The notes below the pieces were generated by a model. It did no database searches. It was given only the letters and a program-made list of their open reading frames with translations, and was not told the origin of the DNA. Shown piece after piece: positions 1-8,670 of a DNA stretch of 64,000 bases (position 1 is the stretch's first letter; every line of letters starts with the position of its first letter). The position numbers and the translations under genes are program-made. This stretch comes from VGBV01 sp963780395 (GTDB lineage: Bacteria > Actinomycetota > Thermoleophilia > Solirubrobacterales > 70-9), in contig CAWABY010000004.1 of assembly GCA_963780395.1 (NCBI GenBank), forward strand, positions 186,001 through 250,000, written 5' to 3'.

Positions 1-104
1 GCGAGGGCGTCCAGATGCCGGCGCCGGACCACGTCATCCATGGCGTTCTGAGGGCCGGGAGGCAGCGCCTCTCCCCCAGTCCTCCAACCGTCAGAATCGG
101 TGGC

Positions 105-1372
105 GTGAGCCCAGCACGTACCGACGTCACGCTGATAGGCCGCTCGTTCGGAACCGAGGATCAGCGGCTGCGCGACGGATTCACCCGCGCCGCCCAGCCG
201 TTCAAATGGATCGAGGCGGGCACGACGCAGGCCGATGAGGCGCTGTCGGCCCTGGATCTGGATGAAGGCGACCTGCCGGTCGTGCTTGAGGGGTCGAACG
301 CGATCCCCCACGCCACGTTCGAGCTCGTCGCCTCGGTTTGGGGAATGAGCGCGCCCCCTTCGAAGGCCAGCTACGACCTGCTGATCGTCGGTGCCGGGCC
401 CGCCGGGCTGGCCGCTGCCGTCTATGCGGCATCCGACGGCCTCTCGACCCTGGTGGTTGAGCGGGACCTGCCTGGCGGACAGGCCTCCTACACATCGAAG
501 ATCGAAAACTTCTTCGGCTTCCCCAAGGGAATCGGAGGCGCCGAGCTCGCCCGCCTCGCGGGCAGGCAGGCGGAACAGTTCGGCGCGGAGCTCTCGCTCC
601 TCCACGCCGTCACGGCAGGGGTGCCGAGCTCGGGCGACGGCTTCAAGCTCGTGATCGACAACAAGCTCACGGTCGAGGCCCCGGTGGGGATCGGCTGCCC
701 CGGCATGGTCTGGCGCCGCCTCGAGGTGGAGGGCGTGGACGAGCTGCTGGGCCACGGCGTCTACTACGGGGCAGGGCGCAGCGAGGCGGCCCAGTGCGAG
801 AATCGCGACGTGGTGGTGGTCGGGGCCGGGAATTCCGCCGGCCAGGCCGCGATGCACCTCGTCCGGCGTCGGCGCCCGGGTGAAGATGCTGGTCCGGGGC
901 GACGGCCTCGGCCGTTCCATGTCGGCCTACCTCGCGGAGAGGATCGAGGCCGTCGCCGCTGGTCGAGGTCCGGCTCGGCACACAGGTCGAGGAGGTCGAG
1001 TCGGCGGACGGCCGCCTGGCCGCCGCAATCGTCCGCGACGGGGATGGGTCCTCCGAGCGCCTGCCGGCGCAGCTCATGTTCCTCTGCCTCGGCGGCGAGC
1101 CCCGCACCCGCTGGGCGGCCGCGGACGGCGTCCCCACCGACGAGGCGGGGTACGTGCTCACCGGCCCAGACTTGCTGGAGGGCGGCAAGCGGCCCGATGG
1201 CTGGCCGCTCGACCGCGATCCGCTCACCCTGGAGACGAGGTTCCCGGGCCTGTTCGTAGCCGGCGACGCCCGCCACGGCTCCATCAAGCGGGTCGGGGCG
1301 GCGGTCGGCGAGGGGGCGATGGCGGTCGCCCTGGCCGAGCGGCGGCTGCGCGAGATGGAGGCCGAGGGCTGA
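105..1372 (+). pseudogene. Thioredoxin reductase-like FAD/NAD(P) oxidoreductase with N-terminal redox-like domain (two frameshifts)
   Basis: Cytosolic flavoprotein of the thioredoxin-reductase fold. The GTG at 105 begins a roughly 80-residue N-terminal domain, after which the FAD motif VGAGPAG (about residue 93) and PGGQAS follow; the NADP-type motif VVVGAGNSAG lies further on. The C-terminal FAD motif LFVAGDARHG ends the protein. The usual CxxC redox pair between the FAD and NADP halves is absent: the region reads YYGAGRSEA instead, as in the TrxR-like group that does not reduce thioredoxin classically. The frame breaks twice, near 860-872 and near 955-962; joining the three frames gives an uninterrupted family-like protein, so sequencing indels are likely. 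The stop directly abuts the ATG of the macro-domain gene, suggesting one transcript. The physiological partner is unknown. Confidence 0.75.
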
Positions 1373-1873
1373 ATGGCCACGATCGAGGTGGTCCAAGCGG
1401 ACATCACCAAGCTCGACGTGGACGCGATCGCCAACGCCGCGAACACGCAGTTGCGCCACGGGGGCGGCGTCGCCGCCGCCGTCTCCAGGGCGGGCGGCTC
1501 CGAGGTTCAGCGCGAGAGCGACGAGCGAGCACCGATCGGGCTCGGCGAGGCGGTCGCCACGACCGCCGGCGAAATGCCCAGCCGCTGGGTGATCCACGCG
1601 GCGACGATGGAGTTGGGCGGACCGACGTCGGCCGAGATCATTCGCAGGGCGACCGCGAGCACACTTGCCGCGGCGGAGGAGCTCGGGGCGAAGTCGCTGG
1701 CCTTGGTCGCCTTCGGCACCGGCGTCGGCGGCTTCCCGGTCGAAGAGGCGGCTCGGATCGAGGTCGAGGAGGTCCGCCGCCACCTAGACGGCGACAGCCG
1801 CCTGGAGCGGGTGGTCTTCGCCGTCCACGGCGAAGACGCCGAGGCGGCGTTCAAGGACGCGGCAACAGCCTGA
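1373..1873 (+). CDS. Macro domain protein (ADP-ribose binding/hydrolysing)
   Basis: A 166-residue single-domain macro protein. It starts MATIEVVQADITKLDVDAI and carries the macro-domain signatures IANAANTQL and HGGGVAAAVSRAGG, plus the glycine-rich ligand loop FGTGVGGFP near residue 120. Family members bind ADP-ribose and often deacetylate O-acetyl-ADP-ribose or remove ADP-ribose from proteins; which activity this one has cannot be read from sequence. The ATG follows the stop of the upstream flavoprotein with no gap, so the two are probably co-translated. Its 3' end overlaps the convergent SAF-domain gene by about 20 bases. Confidence 0.9.
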   Translation: MATIEVVQADITKLDVDAIANAANTQLRHGGGVAAAVSRAGGSEVQRESDERAPIGLGEAVATTAGEMPSRWVIHAATMELGGPTSAEIIRRATASTLAAAEELGAKSLALVAFGTGVGGFPVEEAARIEVEEVRRHLDGDSRLERVVFAVHGEDAEAAFKDAATA

Positions 1874-2501
1874 TCTCGCGGGCGCCACCCTCGGCGCCGA
1901 TCAGCTCCAGCGCCTGCCCGCGGGTCAGCGCAAGGGTGGCCGACCAGCCCTCCCCCGGCCCGGGTGGGCCGCTGAGAGCGAGCACCCGCACGCCCGAGGC
2001 GGCGACGTAGGTGCGGCCGCGGCGCCCCAGCCCGGGCTGCTCGGCGACCACGACGTCCACACGGGTGCCCTCGGGGGAAGCACCGCCCAGCGTCAGAGCC
2101 TCGGCCCCCGTTACCCGGATCTGGACCGGCCTGCGACCCCTGCCCGCGCCGGGCACGGCGCGTGGTCGGTCCGCTTCGGGAACGACGAGCTGGGCGTCCA
2201 GCACGTAGGAGCCCGCCGGCAGCGGCGCCGCGGGCGCCCGGCCCAACGCCTGGGCGGGCCGGCGAAGCGCTCCGGGCGGAGCGAACCTAGCCGGCACGCG
2301 CCGGACGGCGAGAGCCCGCTTCGCTTCGGCCGGCGCGATCGGCTTGCCGGCGGGAAGCTCGGCGACGGCGACCAGCACCGGGCGCAGCCCGCCGTACTGC
2401 GCCGCGACGCCGGAGCGGTAGCGACCTGCGAGCCCTGCCGCCAACGCCGCGCAGACGATCGCGGCGAGCAGGAACGCGAGCGCCCTGGTCCGCCGGCTCA
2501 C
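1851..2501 (-). CDS. SAF domain protein, CpaB/RcpC-like
   Basis: A 216-residue protein with one N-terminal membrane anchor or signal (residues about 6-27), followed by a SAF domain. The stretch VLVAVAELPAGKPIAPAEA is the typical SAF entry, and LPAGSYVLDAQLV the middle part. CpaB/RcpC proteins of this layout act at the periplasmic or cell-wall side of Flp (Tad) pilus assembly, but no other Tad genes are present here, so a pilus role is only inferred. It overlaps the upstream histidine-kinase gene by four bases and forms an apparent three-gene unit with the kinase and response regulator. The GTG start is chosen because it leaves a complete hydrophobic anchor. Confidence 0.72.
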   Translation of the reverse strand: MSRRTRALAFLLAAIVCAALAAGLAGRYRSGVAAQYGGLRPVLVAVAELPAGKPIAPAEAKRALAVRRVPARFAPPGALRRPAQALGRAPAAPLPAGSYVLDAQLVVPEADRPRAVPGAGRGRRPVQIRVTGAEALTLGGASPEGTRVDVVVAEQPGLGRRGRTYVAASGVRVLALSGPPGPGEGWSATLALTRGQALELIGAEGGAREIRLLPRP

Positions 2502-3157
2502 GCCGCGGCCACTAGGCCCCCGTCGATCAGCGGCAGCTCGAGCGCCGCGACGCAGCCCGAGCCGGTGTGGCAGAGCGCGAAGCGGCCGCGATGGTCGGCG
2601 GCCACGGCCGAGACCAGCTCGATCCCATGGCCGCGCCGGGGATCCGGGGCATCGACGCCGTTCTCGCTTCCGTTCCGACCGGCACGGTTCAGGCCGACCC
2701 CCGCGCCGTTCGCGACCGTGATCCGCAGGCGGCCCGCGACGCGAGCCCCGGTGACGACCAGCGGCGGCCCGCCGTGCTCGAGGGCGTTTGCGAGCAGGTT
2801 GTCGAGCGCCTGCGACATCCGCACGGGATCGCAGACGACGAACGCCGGCCCGGCGTCCCAGTAGAGCTTGATTCCTCCTGCGGCGTCCGCGGCCGCGCGC
2901 CAGCGCTCGAGCGATGCGTGCAGCAGCTCCCGGCAGGAGACCTGCCGGGGGGTGGGCGCCGCGCCGGAACCGTTGACCTCGCCGTCGAGCTCGGCCAGGG
3001 CGCTGCGGGCAAGCTCCAGCAGGCCGCGCCTGGCCGAGCCGGGCCCAGGCGCCTCAGTGGAAACGCGTTCGCCGTCGAGCAGCGTAAGCGCCTGCAGCGG
3101 CCGACGGAGCTCGTGCATGGCCCGATTCAGCCTGCGCCGATGCTGCGGCGAGATCAT
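2498..3157 (-). CDS. Soluble sensor histidine kinase
   Basis: A 219-residue kinase lacking membrane segments. The phosphoacceptor region is MHELRRPLQAL, with the probable His near residue 15, very close to the N-terminus. A HATPase domain follows with the N box ALDNLLANALEHGG near residue 130 and a glycine-rich lid (RRGHGIELVSAV). There is no sensor domain, so input must come from a partner or from cytosolic interaction. It sits directly downstream of an OmpR-family regulator gene and overlaps the SAF gene start by four bases; the kinase and regulator are very likely a cognate pair. Confidence 0.85.
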   Translation of the reverse strand: MISPQHRRRLNRAMHELRRPLQALTLLDGERVSTEAPGPGSARRGLLELARSALAELDGEVNGSGAAPTPRQVSCRELLHASLERWRAAADAAGGIKLYWDAGPAFVVCDPVRMSQALDNLLANALEHGGPPLVVTGARVAGRLRITVANGAGVGLNRAGRNGSENGVDAPDPRRGHGIELVSAVAADHRGRFALCHTGSGCVAALELPLIDGGLVAAA

Positions 3158-3161
3158 CGGC

Positions 3162-3875
3162 CTACCCCTCGACCAGCCGGTAGCCGACGCCCCAGCAGTT
3201 GAAGACGAACCGCGCCCCCTCGGGGTCCAGCTTGCGACGCAGGCGGCTCGCGTGCGAATCGAGGGTGCGGGTGCGCCCCTCGGAGCGGAACCCCCACACG
3301 TCGCGCAACAGCTCGTCCTTGGTGAACACCCGCCGCGGCTCGGACGCCAGCGCGCGCAGCAGCGCGAACTCCTTGTTGGCCAGCTTCACCTCGCGCTCTC
3401 CCACCCGCACGCGTCGGGTCGCGGAGTCGACGACCAGCTCGCCGACCCGGATCGGCCCCTGGCGCCCGCCTTGCCGGCGCCTCAGCACCGCGGCCACACG
3501 CGCCGCCAGCTCGGGGTAGTGAAAGGGCTTGACCATGTAGTCGTCGGCGCCGGCCGCAAGGCCGCGCACGCGGTCGGCCTCGCTCGCCCTGCCGCTGAGG
3601 ACGATCACGGGCAGACCCGGGTCGAAGCGCCCGGTGGCGCCGTCTGCTCCGCGGATCTCGCGCAGAACCTCGATCCCGGCGGCGTCCGGCAGCCGCAGGT
3701 CGAGCAGCATCAGGTCAGGGTGGTTGTAGCCACACAGGCGCAGGGCGTCCGCCGCGCTCGGCGCCGGCAGCACCCGGTAGCGGTCGGCCGTGAGGTGATC
3801 GCAGAGCAGCTCGCGGGTGGGATCGTCGTCCTCGCAGACCACCACCGTCGCCAGCTCTTCGATCTCGGGAAGCAC
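3162..3875 (-). CDS. OmpR/PhoB-family response regulator
   Basis: A 237-residue two-domain regulator. The receiver occupies about residues 10-130, with the acidic pair EDDD, the phosphorylatable Asp in LMLLDLRLP (near residue 57), and the conserved Lys in MVKPFHYPEL. A winged-helix DNA-binding domain follows (about 140-235), with the typical FTKDELLRDVWG and the final wing reading GVGYRLVEG. It is first in a minus-strand unit with the histidine kinase (4-base gap) and the CpaB-like gene. Start is a GTG; the divergent flippase-like gene begins only about 20 bases away, so both promoters lie in or near overlapping coding ends. Confidence 0.92.
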   Translation of the reverse strand: MLPEIEELATVVVCEDDDPTRELLCDHLTADRYRVLPAPSAADALRLCGYNHPDLMLLDLRLPDAAGIEVLREIRGADGATGRFDPGLPVIVLSGRASEADRVRGLAAGADDYMVKPFHYPELAARVAAVLRRRQGGRQGPIRVGELVVDSATRRVRVGEREVKLANKEFALLRALASEPRRVFTKDELLRDVWGFRSEGRTRTLDSHASRLRRKLDPEGARFVFNCWGVGYRLVEG

Positions 3876-3898
3876 GCCCCCCTAAGGCCACGGACCGC

Positions 3899-5016
3899 GT
3901 GAACTCTCCCCCACGCGTCATCCTCATCTACGGGAACTCAGGAACATCTCGCCCGCACTCGACATCAAGATCGCCTCGCCGTCGGCCGCTGAGCTGCCCG
4001 GTGAGTTTCAGCCGCGCAAACTGCGCCGCCGCGCGCTGCAAGCGATCGCGGCGCTCGGCGTTCTGTTTGCGATCGCGCTGCTCGCGCCCGGGCTGGGTGA
4101 GGTCCGAGACCTCCTGCTCGACGCCAGCCCTGGATGGCTGGTGCTGGCGACCTTGCTCGAAGGCCTCTCAATGGCGTCCTATGTGGTCATGTTCGGGCCG
4201 ATCTTCTGCACCGGGCTGAGCTGGCGGCGGAGCTGGCAGATCGGCGGCTCCGAGCTGGCGATGGGCTCGCTGGTTCCGGCCAGCGGCGCCGGCGGGCTGG
4301 CGCTCGGCGCCTGGGTGCTGCACAAGGGTGGCATGGACGGCGAGCGGATTGCGCGCCGCTCGGTCGCCTTCTTTCTGATCAAGAGCGGGGTCAACTTCCT
4401 CGCCGTCGCCGTGCTCGGAGCGGTGATGGCGGTCGGGCTCTTCGGGCCGGAGCTGTCGCTTTGGCTGACCGCCTTTCCGGCGGCGGTGGCGGCGCTGGCG
4501 CTCGGCGCCGTGGTTGCGATCCCCCGCCTCGGCCCGGGCGATCCCCCCGGCCCGGAGGCCTCCCGCCTGCGCCGCGGGGTCAGTGCCACGCGGCGTGCGG
4601 TGATCGACGGCACCGGCGAGGCGCTGCAGATCCTGCGCTCGGGAAACCGCCGCGTGCTGGCGGGGTCGGTCGGCTACTGGGCCTTCGACAACGCGGTGCT
4701 CTGGGCGACCTTTCATGCCTTCGGCCTATCCCCCCCGCTGACCGTCGTGCTGATGGGCTATCTGATCGGCCAGCTGGGCGGCCTGCTGCCGATTCCAGGC
4801 GGAATCGGGGGGATCGACGGCGGGCTGATCGGAACCCTGATCGTCTACGGGGCGCCGGCGGCGGGCACCGCGGCCGCCGTGCTCACCTACCGGGTGATCC
4901 TCTTCTGGCTGCCTCTGATCGTTGGCGGCATCGCCTTCGCTTCGCTTCGCCGCGACATGCCGGGCGGCTACGAGCTGGCCTCGTGCGCGCACGCCATCGC
5001 CGCAGAGTCCCCTTAG
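3899..5016 (+). CDS. Flippase-like / lysylphosphatidylglycerol synthase TM-type membrane protein (UPF0104; start frameshifted)
   Basis: Polytopic membrane protein of the lysylphosphatidylglycerol synthetase TM/UPF0104 family. Diagnostic stretches are PASGAGGLALGAWVL, the hydrophobic repeats through 4400-4980, and the late motif LLPIPGGIGGIDGGL. The clean frame lacks any ATG/GTG/TTG until the GTG at 4141, which would delete the first helix (RRALQAIAALGVLFAIALL). The frame is open back to 3886. Adding one C to the five-C run at 3908-3912 connects it to the GTG at 3899, giving a normal N-terminus of about 373 residues. I therefore place the start at 3899 and infer one missing base. The family is linked to lipid or glycan flipping; the substrate is unknown here. 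Confidence 0.8.
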
Positions 5017-5774
5017 CCCCGGCGGCGTATGGGCGCCAGCGTCTGCACGGGATCCTCGGCCAGAAACTCGACCAGCATCCGGTTGCAGAGGTCGGCCTTC
5101 TCGACGAGCAGGCCGTGCGAGGTGCGCGGGACGACCGCGAGCTCGCCGTCGGGTAGCGCGCGATAGAGGGCGACGGCGTGCTCGAGGGTGACCTCGTCGT
5201 CGTCGCCGACCATGACCAGCGTGGGGCTTTCGATCCGCGCAAGGTCCTCGACGTCCAGCGCGGGCTCCACCAGGTGCAGCTCCGCCATCTTCTCGACCAC
5301 CACCGGGAAGTGCTCGATCCCGTCCGGCGAGAGCTCGCCGTAGGCCTCGGCCATGAACTGCGGCGGGGTGTTGTCGGGGTCGATCGCCGAGGGATGCCAG
5401 CCCTCGTGGTGGAAGACGCCGGCGACGAAGGCGAGCCGGCGGACCAGCTCGGGGCGGCGCAGCGCGGTCAGCAGCGCCACCGTGGCGCCGTCGCTGCAGC
5501 CGGCGAGGTGGGCGGGACCGCCGACGACCTGCTCGAGGAAGGCCACGGTATCCGCCGCCATGTCGTCGAAGCTGAGCGGACCCTCGACGTCGGGGGTGTG
5601 GCCGTGTGCGCGGCGCTCGGGCGTGAAGACGTGGAAACGCGCCGCCAAAGCATCGATGTTGGGCCCCCACGCGCGGGAGTCCGTCATCCCCGGGTGCAGC
5701 AGCACCAGGGGCTCGCCCTCGCCGCGCTCGTCGTACCAGGTGCGCACCCCGTTCAGCTCGACGTGGTCGGGCAC
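5013..5774 (-). CDS. Alpha/beta hydrolase
   Basis: A 253-residue alpha/beta hydrolase. The oxyanion region is LVLLHPGMTDSRAWG, the nucleophile elbow is GCSDG (Ser near residue 93), the acid probably lies in VMVGDDDEVT, and the catalytic His in VPRTSHGLLVE. Start is the GTG at 5774, two bases from the stop of the upstream MarR-GNAT gene, so the two are likely one transcript. Substrate cannot be deduced; the closest general class is the ester/epoxide or lactone hydrolase group. It is complete and of usual length. Confidence 0.88.
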   Translation of the reverse strand: MPDHVELNGVRTWYDERGEGEPLVLLHPGMTDSRAWGPNIDALAARFHVFTPERRAHGHTPDVEGPLSFDDMAADTVAFLEQVVGGPAHLAGCSDGATVALLTALRRPELVRRLAFVAGVFHHEGWHPSAIDPDNTPPQFMAEAYGELSPDGIEHFPVVVEKMAELHLVEPALDVEDLARIESPTLVMVGDDDEVTLEHAVALYRALPDGELAVVPRTSHGLLVEKADLCNRMLVEFLAEDPVQTLAPIRRRG

Positions 5775-5776
5775 GC

Positions 5777-6739
5777 CTAGGGCCGCTCGCGAAGGTCGAG
5801 CCAGAACTCCTGGCCCACCGAGTCGTCGCCCTCGAAGATGTCCTCCGGCTGCTCGGCGCGGAACTCGAAGCCGATCGACTCGTAGATGCGCCGGGCGCTG
5901 GTCAGGGAGCTGTTGGTGAAGAGCATGATCTGGCGGTAGCCGGCCTCGCGGGCGAAGTCGACGCAGGCGTTGGCGAGCGCCGCGCCGGCCCCGGCGCCGC
6001 GGGCCCAGGGCTCGACCAGCAGCAGGCGGACCTGGGCGACCTCGTCGGTGCGCCGGGTGCAGTAGATGGAGCCGCAGCGGACGCCGTCGAGCTCGGCGAT
6101 CCAGCAGCGCTCGCGCCCGGGGTCGTCGCGGGCGATGAAGTCGACGATCACCTGGCCGCAGTAGGACTCGAACTTCGGCCCCCAGCCCCGCTCTGCCCCA
6201 TAGACGGCGGCGTGGCGCTCGAGGATCCAGCCGTGGTCGCCCGGCTCGGGCCCGCGCAAGCTCAGCTTCCGGGGCGCTGCGGGGTCCCCCAGGATCGCCC
6301 GGGCGTCTCCCAGGGCCTCGACCAGGCGCCGCTGCTCGGTCTCGGTGTGCGCGGCGAGGACCTCACCGAACTCCTCGCTCGCCCGCTTGTCGAAGGTCTT
6401 GAAGGCGGCGCGCCCCGAGCCCGTCAGGCGCACCACCTGACGGCGGCGGTCCGCCTCCGAGCGCTGGCGGACAACCAGCCCGCGCCGCTCGAAGTCGGCG
6501 AGGATCCGGCTCATGTAGCCCGGATCGAGCTCCAGCTCGCGCCGCACCTCGATCACCTCGACGGTCGGCTTCTGGCCGATCTCCCAGATGATCCGCGCCT
6601 CGGTCAGCGTGTACGGGGTCCCCATCCAGCCGCGGCCGATCAGGCCCAGCTGCTTCACGTAGAAGCGGTTGAAGGCGCGGACGGCGTCGACCCGCTCGGA
6701 TGCCGCCCCACTCTTCCGTGTCCGTGTCTTCGTGGCCAT
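5777..6739 (-). CDS. MarR-family regulator fused to GNAT N-acetyltransferase
   Basis: A 320-residue bifunctional protein. Residues about 15-160 form a MarR winged helix (LTEARIIWEIGQKP, YMSRILADFERRGLVVRQ, the wing SEADRRRQVVRLT). Residues about 165-315 form a GNAT acetyltransferase with the acetyl-CoA binding pattern ARGAGAGAALANACVDFA. Such fusions are common in actinobacteria and proteobacteria, but their acetyl acceptors are generally unknown. A perfect 7-bp-arm inverted repeat lies two bases upstream of its ATG (6742-6756) and is a good candidate self-operator. The downstream alpha/beta hydrolase follows after two bases. Confidence 0.9.
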   Translation of the reverse strand: MATKTRTRKSGAASERVDAVRAFNRFYVKQLGLIGRGWMGTPYTLTEARIIWEIGQKPTVEVIEVRRELELDPGYMSRILADFERRGLVVRQRSEADRRRQVVRLTGSGRAAFKTFDKRASEEFGEVLAAHTETEQRRLVEALGDARAILGDPAAPRKLSLRGPEPGDHGWILERHAAVYGAERGWGPKFESYCGQVIVDFIARDDPGRERCWIAELDGVRCGSIYCTRRTDEVAQVRLLLVEPWARGAGAGAALANACVDFAREAGYRQIMLFTNSSLTSARRIYESIGFEFRAEQPEDIFEGDDSVGQEFWLDLRERP

Positions 6740-6741
6740 TC

Positions 6742-6756
6742 TTTGACTAAGTCAAA
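6742..6756. promoter_or_regulatory. Inverted repeat, probable MarR operator
   Basis: TTTGACTAAGTCAAA is a perfect palindrome with 7-bp arms around one central base. It sits directly upstream of the MarR-GNAT start codon, where a bound repressor would block transcription or initiation. MarR dimers classically bind AT-rich palindromes of this size; assignment to this gene is inferred from position. Confidence 0.55.
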
Positions 6757-6781
6757 CAATATCGAACAGCCGCTTGCCTTC

Positions 6782-6819
6782 TGATGAGTTAAGGTCCCTA
6801 TAGGGGCATCAACTCATCA
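6782..6819. repeat. Nested inverted repeat
   Basis: TGATGAGTT at 6782-6790 is repeated in perfect inversion as AACTCATCA at 6811-6819, and the 20-base spacer contains the palindrome CCCTATAGGG. It lies between the end of the DUF192 gene and the MarR-GNAT promoter. No T-tract follows on either strand, so it looks more like a protein-binding site or an RNA hairpin than an intrinsic terminator. Confidence 0.45.
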
Positions 6820-6826
6820 ATCAGCG

Positions 6827-7075
6827 CTAGGGCGAGGGGAGCTCCAGAACCGTGGTGGCCGCTCGACAGCGGGCGAAGCGGCCCGGGGGCACCGAGCGGC
6901 GGAGCTCCACGACCCGCCCCTCCGCGTCGAGGGCGACGAGATCGAGTGCGAAACGCATGCCGAAGGTGTGGACGCAGCGACAGCGGGGGATCAGCAATCC
7001 CGGCCCGGCTCGCTCGCGGTTGAGCAGGGCCAGGCCGAGGAGCCTGGACCATCGGGTGGAGGCGACGGGCACCAC
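6827..7075 (-). CDS. DUF192 family protein
   Basis: A short DUF192 protein of about 82 residues. The family core is plain: WSRLLGLALL, LLIPRCRCVHTFGMRFALD, LVALDAEGRVVEL and the terminal PPGRFARCRAATTVLEL. DUF192 proteins are small beta-rich proteins of unknown function, often exported, but no signal peptide is visible here. The start is ambiguous because two adjacent GTG codons (7075 and 7072) are in frame and the frame remains open upstream; I chose 7075 as it leaves the complete domain. It is transcribed towards the MarR-GNAT gene and divergent from the Bax-inhibitor-like gene. Confidence 0.65.
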   Translation of the reverse strand: MVPVASTRWSRLLGLALLNRERAGPGLLIPRCRCVHTFGMRFALDLVALDAEGRVVELRRSVPPGRFARCRAATTVLELPSP

Positions 7076-7202
7076 GAGGCCGAGGATCCTTCTCCTCGGG
7101 GAGGTTGTCGAAGCGAATCGGAGCGTCCTGCTCCATTTCCCCGTAAGCGCCCGGGGAGCGTTTCTAGTTACTCCATCGGGAGATCGGATAGCTTCGCGGG
7201 CG

Positions 7203-7898
7203 ATGGAAGCTGCGTATCCGGCCGAAGCGCCCGTGATGGCGCGCCCCGACTCGGGGTTCATGACCAAGGTCTTCGCCTGGATGTTCCTCGGGCTCGCGAT
7301 CACCGGCGGGGTCGCGGCGCTGATCGGCTCCAACGACGCGATGCTGACCGACATCACCGAGACCCCGGGGATCCTGATCGGGGTGATCATCGGCCAGCTG
7401 GTGCTCGTGCTCGTGCTGGTCGCCGCGATCAACAGGATCCCGGTGGGACTGGCGTTCGTCTTGTTCTTCGTCTACTCGGCGACGGTCGGGATCACCTTCG
7501 CCTTCATCTTCGAGCTCTACACGACGGAGTCGATCTTCACAGCCTTCCTCGTCACGGCCGGCATGTTCGGGGCGCTGGCGGTGTTCGGAGCGATCACCGA
7601 CATCGACCTGACGAAGGTCGGCTCGATCGCGTTCATGGCGCTGATCGGGCTGATCCTGGCGACGATCGTGAACATCTTCTGGGCCAACGAGACGCTGTAT
7701 TGGGTGACGACCTACGCCGGGGTGCTGATCTTCGCCGCGCTGACCGCCTACGACATGCAGAAGATCACGCAGCTCGGGCGCTCGGGCCTGGAGGGCGAGG
7801 CCGAGAGCCGCGCGTCGATCATCGGCGCCCTCTCGCTCTACCTCGACTTCATCAACCTCTTCCTCTTCCTGCTGCGGATCTTCGGCCAGAGCCGCTAG
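7203..7898 (+). CDS. Bax inhibitor-1 / YccA-family membrane protein
   Basis: A 231-residue integral membrane protein with about seven hydrophobic helices. The family features are FMTKVFAWMFLGLAITGG at the start, the middle AVFGAITDIDLTKVGS, and the end LSLYLDFINLFLFLLRIFG. Bacterial homologues (YccA, YetJ, BsYetJ type) are pH-sensitive calcium leak channels or FtsH modulators; the role here is inferred by family only. The ATG at 7203 is chosen over the longer open frame because the family N-terminus aligns there. The DNA glycosylase gene follows four bases after the stop. Confidence 0.88.
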   Translation: MEAAYPAEAPVMARPDSGFMTKVFAWMFLGLAITGGVAALIGSNDAMLTDITETPGILIGVIIGQLVLVLVLVAAINRIPVGLAFVLFFVYSATVGITFAFIFELYTTESIFTAFLVTAGMFGALAVFGAITDIDLTKVGSIAFMALIGLILATIVNIFWANETLYWVTTYAGVLIFAALTAYDMQKITQLGRSGLEGEAESRASIIGALSLYLDFINLFLFLLRIFGQSR

Positions 7899-7902
7899 GC
7901 AC

Positions 7903-8499
7903 GTGAGCGAGAAGTGGGGACCCGAACCGGGGCCGGACGGCCGGCCGCGCTGCTGGTGGTGCCTCGGCGCGGAGGACCTGCTCGCCTACCACGACGGCGA
8001 GTGGGGCCGGGAGCTGCACGGCGAGGTCGCGCTGTACGAGCGGCTGACGCTGGAGGCGTTCCAGTCCGGGCTCTCGTGGCTGACGATCCTGCGCAAGCGC
8101 GAGAACTTCCGGCTGGCCTTCGACGGGTTCGACCCCGAGCGGGTCGCGGCCTACGGGGCCGATGACGTCTCGCGGCTGATGGCCGACGCCGGCATCGTCC
8201 GCAACCGCCGCAAGATCGACGCGGCGGTGACCAACGCGCAGGCGACCCTGGCGCTGCGGGAGGACGGCGGTGGCCTCGACGAGCTGATCTGGTCCTTCGC
8301 GCCGGAGCCGCGCCCGGCTCCGAAGTCGGGCCACGACCTGCCGCCGTCGACCGATGAGTCGAAGGCGCTCGCCAAGGAGCTGAAGCGACGGGGCTTCGTG
8401 TTCGTCGGTCCGACCACGATCTACGCGCTGATGCAGGCCGGCGGTCTCGTCAACGATCACCTCGAGGGGTGCGCCTTCCGGGAGCCATTACCACGCTGA
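7903..8499 (+). CDS. tag: DNA-3-methyladenine glycosylase I
   Basis: A 198-residue Tag-family base-excision repair glycosylase that removes 3-methyladenine from alkylated DNA. Visible signatures are RCWWC near the N-terminus, YHDGEWG, LTLEAFQSGLSWLTILRKRE (carrying the catalytic acidic residue), IVRNRRKIDA, and the C-terminal metal-site segment GGLVNDHLEGC. The Cys and His that hold zinc in E. coli Tag appear conserved. Start is the GTG at 7903, four bases after the upstream membrane-protein gene, so translation is probably coupled. Complete and of normal length. Confidence 0.93.
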   Translation: MSEKWGPEPGPDGRPRCWWCLGAEDLLAYHDGEWGRELHGEVALYERLTLEAFQSGLSWLTILRKRENFRLAFDGFDPERVAAYGADDVSRLMADAGIVRNRRKIDAAVTNAQATLALREDGGGLDELIWSFAPEPRPAPKSGHDLPPSTDESKALAKELKRRGFVFVGPTTIYALMQAGGLVNDHLEGCAFREPLPR

Positions 8500-8670
8500 A
8501 CGCGTCTGTGTGGGAGCGAGCATCCCTTCAAGGTGCAAAGGGACGTTCACACTTCGGCGAGGACTGGCGAGGGACGGCCGCATACGTAAAGATGCCCCCA
8601 GCGGTCTTCGCCGGATGGTGCGGACCGGCGGAGAACGACCGACTCGGCTTTACCGAACACTTTTTTTCCA

